From the NCBI GenBank assembly GCA_008931825.1, contig QXVZ01024324.1:1-25451 (forward strand): a stretch of DNA of 25,451 bases, written 5' to 3'. The position numbers and the translations under genes are program-made. Source of the DNA: Phallusia fumigata. Its lineage: Eukaryota > Chordata > Ascidiacea > Phlebobranchia > Ascidiidae. The first letter of the stretch is position 1. Each line of letters starts with the position of its first letter. The notes beneath the pieces were generated by a model. That model saw only the letters and a list, made by a program, of their open reading frames with translations, was not told the DNA's origin and did not search any database. Below are positions 11,401 to 23,400 of the stretch, piece by piece.

Positions 11401-14400
11401 TGCGATGTGAATTTATCATAGGTGAATGTTTGACCCATTGATCTCTAAAACTATATTACCTTTTTGTACAGTGTGTATTTCCATTTAAATTCACACACTG
11501 TTTTTCTAGGTTCTGTTAGCGATGCATGCAAATGTTGAGGATTGTGGGGCAAAAGGTGACTGTACACCTCTGATGGAAGCCGCCTCTGGAGGTTATACAG
11601 ATATTGTTAAGCTTCTGTTGGCCCACGGTGCCGATGTCAACGCCACTTCAACCACAGGTACTGTTGAGTGTTGGTGTCGTCCTTCTTAACACTCAAGTAC
11701 TTGAGAAAAATGTTTTGTTCCAGAGTTGAGTGTCATTCTTCAGCAACATTTGAAAAGTTTAAAAAGTTTGAAATTTAGATGTTATGAATTTATAGGCTGA
11801 TCTTGTTTTCCATTTTATTGTTAATGTTCTGGGATAAGCAAAAAAAGCTTTCTTTAGGCAGTAAAAGTACATGTTGGTATTTGTGTGAAAAATGTGCTGT
11901 TTGTGTTAACTTGTCAAAGTGATTAAACTACAAGCCAAGTTAAACTATTTTTTGTTTTTTGTCGCATTTAATATTGCTTAAAATTCTTTCAATATTACAT
12001 CATTTAAAATATCCATTATGTCANAAAGTTTAAAAAGTTTGAAATTTAGGTGTTATGAATTTATAGGCTGATCTTGTTTTCCATTTTATTGTTAATGTTC
12101 TGGGATAGGCAAAAAAAGCTTTTTTTAGACAGTAAAAGTACATGTTGGTATTTGTGTGAGAAAATGTGCTGTTTGTGTTAACTTGTCAAAGTGATTAAAC
12201 TATTTTTTGTTTTTTGTCGCATTTAATGTTGCTTAAAATTCTTTCAATATTACATCATTTAAAATATCCATTATGTCAAAAAAAACATGTTTTTTATCAA
12301 AATCAAACATACCATACTTTTCCAGGCAACACCGCGCTGACATATGCATGTTGCGGTGGTTACGAGGATGTTGTTCGACTTCTGGTTGACTCCGGTGCGA
12401 AACTGGAATGTCACAATGAAAACGGACACACACCACTCATGGAGGCAGCCTCTGGTGGCCATGTCAATGTCGCTGCTATTCTTCTTGAATGCGGAGCAGG
12501 AATTAACACCCACTCCAATGAGTTCAAAGAATCAGCACTTACCCTAGCCTGTTACAAAGGTGTGGCACAGGTTTTGCTACACCTGTCTGACTTGTTCACA
12601 AATTGTGTACAATAGTACTTAGCTGTTGTGTCTATGTGTATATTGTAATTTTTTCATTAATTTAACTTCTTTGCCTAATTTGAAAGGTGTGATTTTTACT
12701 TTGCGGTGAGTTAACAACTAGAAACATTTAGGTCATCTCCAAATGGTTCGATTCCTGCTACAAGCAGGGGCCGACCAGGAACACAAAACCGACGAAATGC
12801 ACACTGCCCTAATGGAAGCATCAATGGTAAGTGACAGATTTTTTTTAAGTAAGTCACCTTTTTTTCTTATCATGGTGACATGGTCATGACAAAGTTGCAG
12901 ATGAAAGGAAATTGCAAGGTGGTTTTGGCTATTTAAGGCTTAATTTGTCCAGTATATTGTTTACAAAAGTTGATAGCAGTGGTTTGAATCTAAACCTAGG
13001 TGTTTTTGATCCGATTTTTTCTGTGTTGGCAAGATCTATGATTAGTGGATTCCAACTATTTTTCATCAGAAATAAAAAAACATTGAAATTCTCCCTTTTA
13101 CTGTTACTAACTGACTTTAATGCACCTCAGACACAGTGCTTGAATTAAAATGTTTCATTGATGTCATCAACTAGATTTGGATTGTATGAAAGTGGCTGAA
13201 AACCACTAGTATGGGGGTATATCTATTTGTATGCATATANAGACACAGTGCTTGAATTAAAATGTTTCATTGATGTCATCAACTAGATTTGGATTGTATG
13301 AAAGTGGCTGAAAACCACTAGTATGGGGGTATATCTATTTGTATGCATATAATATGTTACTACCCAGCCAATACTTCTGTGCTACGTAGATGTCCTTTAA
13401 AAAACTTTTATAAACACTTGTATACACAAATCTTACCACTAGCCAAAGACTAGTTTAATATTGGTGGCTTGGCCTAAATAAAGTTTGACCTGCCCATCTG
13501 CATTTATGACAGGCAAATGTGGGCAAAATGGTCTCCAGTCATTGTCAGCGTTATTGCCTTGATATTCTGTTGACTCTGTATTTTATTTTTAATCTGTGTT
13601 GGTCATTACAATACTTGCTGACTGCATATTATGGTAAAAAGTAGGGATGGTCCAAAACTGCAAGTTTGTTTGATGGTGCACGGAGCATCTTATTTTGAAG
13701 ATCTGCCAATCATGCTTACAGTGTTATAATTTTAACATGTATGGCTTAACAATGGATTAGTCACCATATTTTATAACCTATAAAATTTCTGAATATAGTT
13801 ATTTGGTAAGATAAACTCTTGTGTCAAACTTCCCAATAAATGTTTAAAAGTGATCAATAATTTTGGTATTTTCATCTGGTTGAACTGTGGCTCATCAATG
13901 TGGATATTATTACAACTACAGACAATGCAGTGTAAGAAGTACTCAACATTCAGGCCTCATTTGTTAAAAATAAATTTTGTACTCATCACAGAAATTGTTT
14001 TTGCACTTGCTCATTTTCAATGTGTAAACTCCCTTAACTTCCCTGCAAAATTAGTCTTTCTGACTAACTTAGCAAGCTTACAGTGCCTTGAATTTTGTTG
14101 TGAATGAGATCATGTTTGTTACATGATGTCACTCAGCTTGGTAGGAAAACATCTCTGACAAAATGGAAAGTGTTTCCATTTAATATTTTTAAAACTAGGA
14201 CAAAATAAGGACGTAGCTAAAAACAAAGACATTTGTTGGAAATAAGGACAATAATACTTTCTAAGACGTTGGTGTTCAAAAGAAGGACAAATCTTATAAA
14301 TTAGGACCTTATGGTAACCCTGTACCTGATTGTTATTGTTTTTTTTGTAGGATGGACATGTTGAAGTTGCTCGTCTTTTGCTTGACTCCGGTGCACAAGT

Positions 14401-17400
14401 AAACATGCCTGCCGACAGTTTCGAATCCCCCCTGACCCTCGCAGCATGTGGGGGTCATGTGGAATTAGCTGAACTGCTCATTGAACGAGGGGCAGCCCTG
14501 GAGGAAGTTAATGATGAAGGTTACACTCCACTCATGGAAGCAGCAAGAGAAGGACATGAAGAAATGGTTGCTCTTCTTCTTGCCAAAAGTAGGTCCAACG
14601 CTAGTTACCTATCAACGATTGTCTCAAGCTAGGGTTGGTTCAAGGATTTTTGTGTGTTGACAAAGTTGTCTAAAACGGATATCTGGATAGAACGTTTTTC
14701 TTTGTAACCTCATTAAGTTAACCATGCTTAAGAATTAATGTGAAGTGTAAGTTTTGTCCAATATGTGTATCAAATATTCTATTTATTGCACATGTGGGCA
14801 CAAAATGACACTCTCAAGTGAGTGGGTGTAAAGTATGAATGTGCTGAAACTCCCACAATCAAACTGACCATAAGCTATTATTGTATGTATACCATGTGCA
14901 TCACAACATAATTTTACGTCATGAATGCGGTTGCATAATATGGAATAAAACAGTGTTCTAAATTATCATGGAACAGTTTGTTTATATCCAAGGACATCAA
15001 AAACATATATATTTTTGTAAGTTCTCATAATATTCAAAGAATGTTTAACTGACATTCTTATTTGCCCCTTATTAATGTTTATATTTTACCCACAGAAGTG
15101 AAGAAAAAATTAGTTTTGAAACTCATTGTAAACAAATGCTAAAATTCATTATCGAACTTTTTTTATCAAGCATAAAACAGATTTGCTTTACCTGGTTGGA
15201 AAAATTCACCATTATGTTTACCATGGAGTCAGTTCTCTGACATTGCAAAGTCTATGTTGTGTATACCTGGTCGTATAGGCAATTCCATGTTTGTGAACAG
15301 ATGCCAATGTGAATGCGAAAACAGAGGAGACGCAAGAAACCGCTTTGACCCTCGCTTGTTGTGGTGGTTTTCTCGAATGTGCAGAACTCCTTGTAAGAGC
15401 CGGTGGTAATATTGAAACTGGTTGCTCCACTCCACTCATGGAAGCAGCACAGGAAGGACAACTTGACCTTGTCAAATTCCTCATACAAAAAGGTTGAAAT
15501 CTGTTTGTCTCTCTACCACTGCTTTGTTACAACAAAGCAAATACATATTAATATATCTCTGAGCTGGAATGTCTAAAAATTTCAATGAGAAATCTTGTCG
15601 GTATTGGTTTTAAATATTTCCGTGATTCAATTAGCTTGTAACAATGTTATCCATAGGAGCTATAGGGTACTCTCATAGGCGTCTAATTATGTGGGTAATG
15701 GAATGATCAAAAGTTATCTGATGCATGATCAAATTTTATGATGCACCCTTGTTAGTTCATAGTGCCATTATACTACATGTTATCGCTAATATTATTAGTG
15801 TATATAACACAAGATTCACACAAAATGGGACATTCTCTGTGTTGTTATTCTCCTGTAACAAAAATAAATTTGTGTTGTTGCCTTGTACGTGTTTGGTGTA
15901 AACAAGTTTTCAAAATATCCTCATGTCAACACAAGCAACATAAGTTTTTAATGCATGAATGTAATAATGAATCTAGGAAATTTCTGGGGTGGCAGCACAG
16001 AGTTTTTATAATGGCTGCCACCCCAAAACATTCAAGTAGGGTGGAATCATCGCCTATGGGTACTCTTTGTGTTGTGTGTTGTAATACATTCTGTGTTCAG
16101 TACGTAAATACTAAATATTGTTGGTTCCTTAGGTGCCAATGTCAACGCTACTACCTCTAGTGGTGACACCGCTCTGTCGTATGCATGTGAACATGGCCAC
16201 ACCGATGTGGCTGATGTCCTACTTGCTGCCGGAGCTGACCTTGAACATGAGACAGAAGGGGGGCGAACACCACTGATGAAAGCAGCTAGGGCTGGACATC
16301 TCTGCACTGTTCAATTCCTTATCTCCAGAGGTTTGTTTGTTAGTGCTGCATGTGTAATAGAAAACAGTTTATATTCTATTTGTTTCGCAACAACCAATAG
16401 TGGCTTTCATTTGAAAATTATAGCTACATTCTTACATAAACTTGCAAGAAAAACAAATGCTTGTGGCTAGAACAGTATGTGTACTCCTTTTGGAAATTGT
16501 TGTGCATTTTGATGGTTTTAATTTGCATATTTGATGAATTGCTAATAGCCTGCTTATCTCTAACACGTTATTGAGCAGACTATGTACTAATATCTGAGGC
16601 AAATGTCTAACAGGTTGTAAAATTTTTGTTTTTTCGCACAGGAGCCGATGTAAATCGCACAACCAAGAATAATGAACACAGTGTTTTGTCTCTTGCCTGT
16701 GTGTGTGGCCATCTCTCTGTTGTGGAGCTGCTGCTCTGTCAGGGTGCTGACCCAACACAAACGGTATGTCAACAATACTAGTTAGGTGTACGAAAATAAT
16801 ATCGGTTCCAATTACCCGATTAGGTGCACGACACTTAACTAGGGATGTTNTCTGTCAGGGTGCTGACCCAACACAAACGGTATGTCAACAATACTAGTTA
16901 GGTGTACGAAAATAATATCGGTTCCAATTACCCGATTAGGTGCACGACACTTAACTAGGGATGTTTAAAGTAGAATATCGAATCCCAAGGATTCGAATCC
17001 GAGCAAATTTTAATCCAAATTTGCCACTTATATCGGGTAATTGGACCCGATATTATTTTATCCAAGACGGTGTGTAAACGAGCGTGCGCAATTTGTCTGC
17101 CTTTTAAGTGAATGTGAGTGACATTCACAGACGCAACAGCGTCGATACTACACCATTCCTTTCCTTGTTAGCTAGTGCTAAGCCGCACGAGTTAAACGTG
17201 ACAGTTGAAAATAACTTAGATCTTCTGCAGCATCAGCAAAAATGTAAATGCGTCGTTGATTGTTCAACTCCTTTTAGTTGTGCATTGGTGGAGGTATCAG
17301 GGTGGAAAATAGTAACTGGCTTACACTTTTTGATTACAAACGTTTTTTTACAACCTTCACACGTACTGCATGTCTGACATTGTTTAGAGTTAGACATTTA

Positions 17401-20400
17401 AAGGAAAATTACCCTGGGGTTATATGAGATGTAATAGAAGGAACTGGGTACCTTTTAAACATTAAATAAACAGTCCTTGATTGTTGTTTTTTTACATACA
17501 ATTTTGCGTGTCTTACGGCCAAAATTAACATAAGACTTGGATTCGATATTCTGGATTCGAAACAACTGTTTTAGAATAGCCAGCTATCTACTTTGAACAT
17601 CCCTACACTTAACCTAAACTGCATGAAATGACAGTGACCTACACAAAACAAGATTTTGATGTTTTACTTCTTAGCTTTTGTTAAGAAAACAAAGTTTTTT
17701 GCATTTGTCAGTTCCTCATTTTTTGACAGCATTTTTGGTTTTGCAGTTAAAAGATGGATCAACGATGTTACTTGAATCCTCAAAAGGAGGTCACACTGCC
17801 ATTGTTCGACTTCTCCTTGACTTTCCTCACAACTTTTTGTCCCTTCCTCCTGAAACATCCCAGGTGTGAAAAATAGAAAGTTGTTCGTTAAAGTCAAAAA
17901 TCTCGTCTGTGCAATTAATGTTTTTGCTGAAACACGTTTGTGTATGATCATTTTTTATATCACATGTCTTCATTTTTAAGTACTGCATGAGATGGCAACT
18001 GGCTGAAGAGACAAGAGATAATATTAATGTAAACAATACGAAAAGTCAAACAAACTCATATTCATTTTTATTCCAATTTTTCTGTCTCTAATTTGGCATG
18101 TTTGTTTTCATCAAGGTTGCCTCCCCTACCCCGGAACAAGTGACCCCCAGGGTGCCAACCCAGTCACTGCCCATGGTGGTTCCCCCACAAGAACCCGACC
18201 AAGCCCCCCAACTGCCCCTCGCCAGTGGATGTGACCACTTTCCCGAAGTCATGGATCTGATTCCACCTGGTGATCTAAAACTGCCAGAAGGAAATGAAAA
18301 AGCAACAAGTAAAATATTTTTTTGTCAAAAAAGCCAGGACAGATGACTAAAACCCAACATCTCGGCATAATAATGAGAATTACAATAACATTCCGATGGT
18401 TAAAATAAGTTTTCTTTTCTTGGAATGAACAAAATTTCCAACAGTTTTGTTTGGCTGAAATGGCTTGGGGTATTATACTTTATTTGAAGCTTTGCTTGAC
18501 TTTATCTGATGTTTAGCAGATTTGGAGTATTAGCATCAAAAAAGGCATTGGTCGGTGCCAAGTACTGGTTAGCTCCACCCACTTATCTGCTTCAGCGCCT
18601 TAATATGTGTGTGTTTTTCAGCTGCCCTAGTCACCCAGTTAATTCAACAAGGAAATCTCTTGTCGCAAGCAGACTACCTTCCTCCCGACACCAAACTTGC
18701 TGTTGACAAAGATGTGGCTTTCACTGTCGAGAAGTTCCTACAATCCATGGCTTGTGATGCAGCGGGTAAGCTGTCAAGCTGTTTATTTTAGTCCGATCTC
18801 TCTATATTTTAGGTACATTTAGCAATAAAGCAAAGTCAACAACAACCTGTGTAACTTTATGCCTTTAGAAAAATCTTAATTTAACCAGCTTGAAAAAATA
18901 TTTTTACAAGTTTTCATTAAAATTCTGTTCATTGAACAGTATTTTGACAAGACTTCTTGCAATGCATATTATGTTAACCCAAGTCCATATTGATTAGTGT
19001 TGTAAGTTACACTGTAAGTTGGTACATTTAATGGTGCATATTTTACCATAGCGGGCAAAACGAGGACGGCCGAATCGATTGTTGAAGAAGCGCAGGGAAA
19101 GTTGACTGAGCTTGAACAACGAATTAAGGAAGCCATCGAAAAAAATGCCCAGTTGAAAAACATTGAAATGATGCAGGTATAAACTTTTTGCTTTCCTTCT
19201 GTGTCTTATACGTTTAATAATATACTCTGTTATTTTCCACATTAGTCTACTTGATTTCTAAAGCTTGGTTAATGTTGCTGTGGAATGATCGGTAACTAAT
19301 GCTCAGATGCTGGCCTAATTCGACTCATCTTAGTCATTTTGTTACTGTACTTGGTAGATGACATTTTTATGTATGACAGACTGACCAGTTAACCAAGGAA
19401 AAAGTGGAGGAGCTTTACAAGACGAGAGAGGAGCAAGTCCTGAAGAAACAGAAGATTCTGGAAGAGCTTCAGAAGGTAAACACATCACCAGTTGCACATT
19501 GATGCCATTTTTCTCTGCTTTATTTCCATGTTGAATGTTTTGTAATGTCCAGGTTGAAAGGGAACTTCAGCTAAAAACCCAACAGCAGTTGAAGCAGCAT
19601 TACATGGACATGAAGCAAGCCGAGGCCAGCACATTGCAACGAGGTAACAAATATATTAGACTGTCTAGGTTTCAGCCCACATGGCCATCTTGAAACCCCA
19701 TGTTGTTATGTTAGTTTTGTTTGGTGGTCTGGTGTGTTTTTTTGTGGTTAAGTTGATTCTTACAAACGTTTACACGCTATATTTGGTGAGCAGTAGTGGT
19801 TTAAGTTTTTTCTGTTTATCATGATGCAATACTTATAATCCTGCATTATTCTTGCAAGTATTTCATGTTTTAACCTGTCAAATACTGCGTGAATTTAGGA
19901 AAACCGGATGGCGAGGACACCTCAAGCATTCAACAACATGTAAGTTGAATCATTTAACATCATGCCGTACGGTGGTTCGTTTGTAACTCGTTTGTGAATT
20001 GATCCTCTTAAAAAGAAAACCGCCCAAAATTACACCCATTTTGTTTTTCAGGAAACTAACTCTCTGCCTGGAGGTTCGGATAATCTCAAAGGCAAAGATG
20101 TTTACAAAGGTAACAATCACTGCACTACGCTTCTGTAACTTTGAACATTAATTTCTAAACACGCCAACATTTGCATTACTTTACCAGGTCCCAACACTTC
20201 CGAGCAAACACCCCAGGTATTTATTTGGCCTTCGTGTTTTTGGTGAAATGTTTCCCTTATAAATACTTGCTATGTATCTTTTTAGATTCCTGGTCCCTCC
20301 AGCGCACTTGTTAACACCAACAAGCAATCGCAGGCTGTGCATAAACTGAACAACGGTATGTAGATGTACACTAACGCTTTTCATGCAGTTTTTGTATTTT

Positions 20401-23400
20401 TGTAAAGTAAACATTATTTGTTGAAAACTTATAAACCGCGCAAAACTGTCTGTGAATAGGTCATTTTTTTGTTTAATAAACGGATGCTGCCAGGCGTTGT
20501 ATAAATCTGTTAAAGCTTCTCTGGCAAATATATTTTAGGTTTCGGCGTCATATACAGGTCGCCTTCATCAGGGTGAATAACACTCAAAGCGTGAAATACA
20601 ACACATCAGGATAAAAAAATTGAAAAAATGTAACAGCTTCTATGCGCAAAACACATTTGCAAGAAGAGACTTAATAAATTCATTTTACTATTTAGTTCGT
20701 CACCTCACTGAAACGACTATATGAAGCGGAAACTTCAAAATATTATTTAAACATTCGAGTTTTTCACTAAAAACTCGGCCATTTTCTTTGCTTTGTTGCC
20801 TAGCCTGATCTGTTTCATTGAAAAAGTCTTTTGTAACACGTGACCTTTACCCAATAGGTTCTTCCGGTTCGCTGCCACAAGCGGTGAAAGATTTGGACGA
20901 GTCCTTCTGTCAGTGCGTCCACCATCCATGCAACCAGTTGTCCCACCCATCACCCAACGAAGGTGCGTTTTGTTGTATGTTTTTTTGTAAACGTGAAATT
21001 GTAACCAGCGATTAAACTGAACATACCTGGTAAATCAGTAGTGTAAATTCACGTCACAAATTTTAACAAAAAGTGTAAAAATCCATAAAAAATGGATCAA
21101 CTCTTATAAATTGTTAGTAAATCTGAAAATTGGTGTTAACATGCCTGATAACCCAAAACATGTAAACTTCACTGAAAAAAGGATAAACTCTTATAAAATT
21201 GTTGTAATGTATGGAAATATACATGACTCAAATTTGTCATGTTTGGATCACCACATATCAAATATTCGCATATCCATAATCTCACGAACCTTCTTTAGTG
21301 TCCGGTGATCCCCTTCTCGACATGCAGCAGTCCCTTCCCGTTGCTCCCGGTCTGGTTCCCCCCTCCTCTGTCGTCCCTTACCCCCATCTGGACATCGACG
21401 GTTACACCGAGAGCAACCACGACACTCCGCTTACCCTGGCTTGTGCTGGGGGCCACGAAGACTTGGTACAACTTCTTATCACACGAGGAGCCAACATTGA
21501 ACACAGAGACAAGAAAGGTAAATAAGATATTTGCTGCTAGTTGTGTGAAGTTAGTTGTTAGCTGTTGTACCTGTTGCCATTATAAAGAAAGTAGGTTAAG
21601 CCAGTCGCTAAAAAAAAGTTAGGTTAACATAGAAAATGCATTTCGCCCTTTATCAAGTGCATCATACGTTATCGATGTCTTTTTTCATTACGTTTGTTTG
21701 GGGTTCCATGTCTTTACGCCCGCAAACACAATTATGATGTAAAAATCCAAAATTGGGACCCAATGTAATTTAGGGAGTGAATACATATCCATTGTAACAA
21801 TGAAAAATTGATGTGAAAAATATTATTCTTTGGGTGACGGTGAATGAAATAGCTACCCCTTTTAGTTGACCCAACTCCTGTCAACGTCCTTATGGATGAA
21901 GCATAAGCAATAGATTTTCAATCTATCGCATATTACTGGATTCTAGATTATAACGCGTGGTATAAATTGCATTGAAAATTGATTTAAGAAGGGCTCCTCC
22001 GCTAAACGAATATAGGCAACGTCTGATCCAATTATACCCACCTCGTATATAACTCGATAACGCAGAAGGTCACACAATGTTAGAAAAACACAAGATAAGG
22101 CCTGTAAGGTATTTCAAGCGATTTCCCTCTGATTCCGGGGTGTAAAATTAACGCGATTCACGACAGGACCAACTCTATTGGTCATGTTTTAGTTTGAATT
22201 TTGATACTTGAACTTCAATTTTGTCGCCAGGTTTCACTCCCCTTATTCTGGCCGCTACAGCAGGTCACGTGGGTGTTGTGTCTATCCTGCTTGAGGCGAG
22301 TGCTGACATCGAAGCTCAATCTGAGAGAACAAAGGACACTCCGCTGTCGCTGGCTTGTTCTGGTGGAAGGCTGGTATGTATGGGACCAAAACATCACTGG
22401 AAAATAATACGGATTTCTCTGACATGTGCAAAAAGTTTAATTGTCTTGGAAAATAATTGAACCCAAGGAAGACACGCTTTGAGTTTTTGCCAGTGTTTTT
22501 TTTTCGCGCTTTGAGTTTTAGTTACTGATTGAAGTTTTGTCATTTAAATGTTTTTGGAACGCATTAAGTGTGAATAAGCGGGGCGTATTTAGCTCTTTCG
22601 TTTGCGTATTTATTTTCACAATATTAAAACGATCTATGTCTTTATTTGTCAAAATTTTTAAAACAAAGTTTTTTTAACGATGATCCAGTGGTAAAAGGTT
22701 TTTTAATGTCCACAGGATGTGGTGGAGTTGTTGCTGGAGCGTGGAGCGAACAAAGAACACCGCAATGTTTCCGATTACACTCCCTTGTCACTTGCAGCCT
22801 CCGGTGGTTACGTCAGTATCATAAAGTTGCTACTGAATCATGGAGCCGAGATCAACTCAAGGTGAGAGCCCCTGACACATTGAAAACTGTTTGCTTTGCA
22901 TTAAAAATGCCACGTCTTAAACAGGCTAATGTAGCGCATTTTATTCCATGGAGCCCATCATCCGATATTCGAAGCTAAAGTCTCCTCTACTGAAACTTAG
23001 TTCGTATATAGTATGTTTATCAGTAAATTAAGAACATACACTAAGTTCTAACAGGTTATAAACTTTTAGACTTGAATTTATTTTCCATATTTTTAAATAA
23101 TTTTTTGAAAAAAAAATTCCCCTGAAAAAATATAATACTCTCATGGTTTAGAACCACTGCCCTAATTGCGAAGCAAAATGTTTTTAATTCTGCAGAACTG
23201 GAAGCAAACTGGGAATTTCCCCGTTGATGTTAGCAGCGATGAATGGACACACACAAGCTGTCCAGCTGCTGCTTGACATGGGGGCAGACATCAACGCCCA
23301 GGTGAGAACTGTCAACATTTTACTCGATTTTCACACTTCATACTTGAACCAATTACACACTGGTTACATTCATCAAAACAATGTGTTTACGTTACTTTTG

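Noticed and set aside
11754-12278. Biological tandem duplication in intron 3
   Set aside because: Copies meet exactly at a single N, as at two other sites in the window; unmerged contig ends explain all three.
12233-12513. Minus-strand open frames opposite exon 4
   Set aside because: Antisense shadows of a strongly conserved ankyrin-coding exon.
15762-16160. 132-codon open frame in intron 7
   Set aside because: Lies mostly in a non-autonomous hAT element and runs through the exon 8 acceptor in the wrong frame.
17108-17377. Open frame inside the 650-bp hAT element, considered as a transposase
   Set aside because: 89 codons, no hAT dimerisation motif, zinc finger or catalytic context.
21885-21970. 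tRNA-like hairpin with TTTTCAA loop
   Set aside because: No matching acceptor stem and no B-box GGTTCGANNCC; only the anticodon-arm-like hairpin fits.
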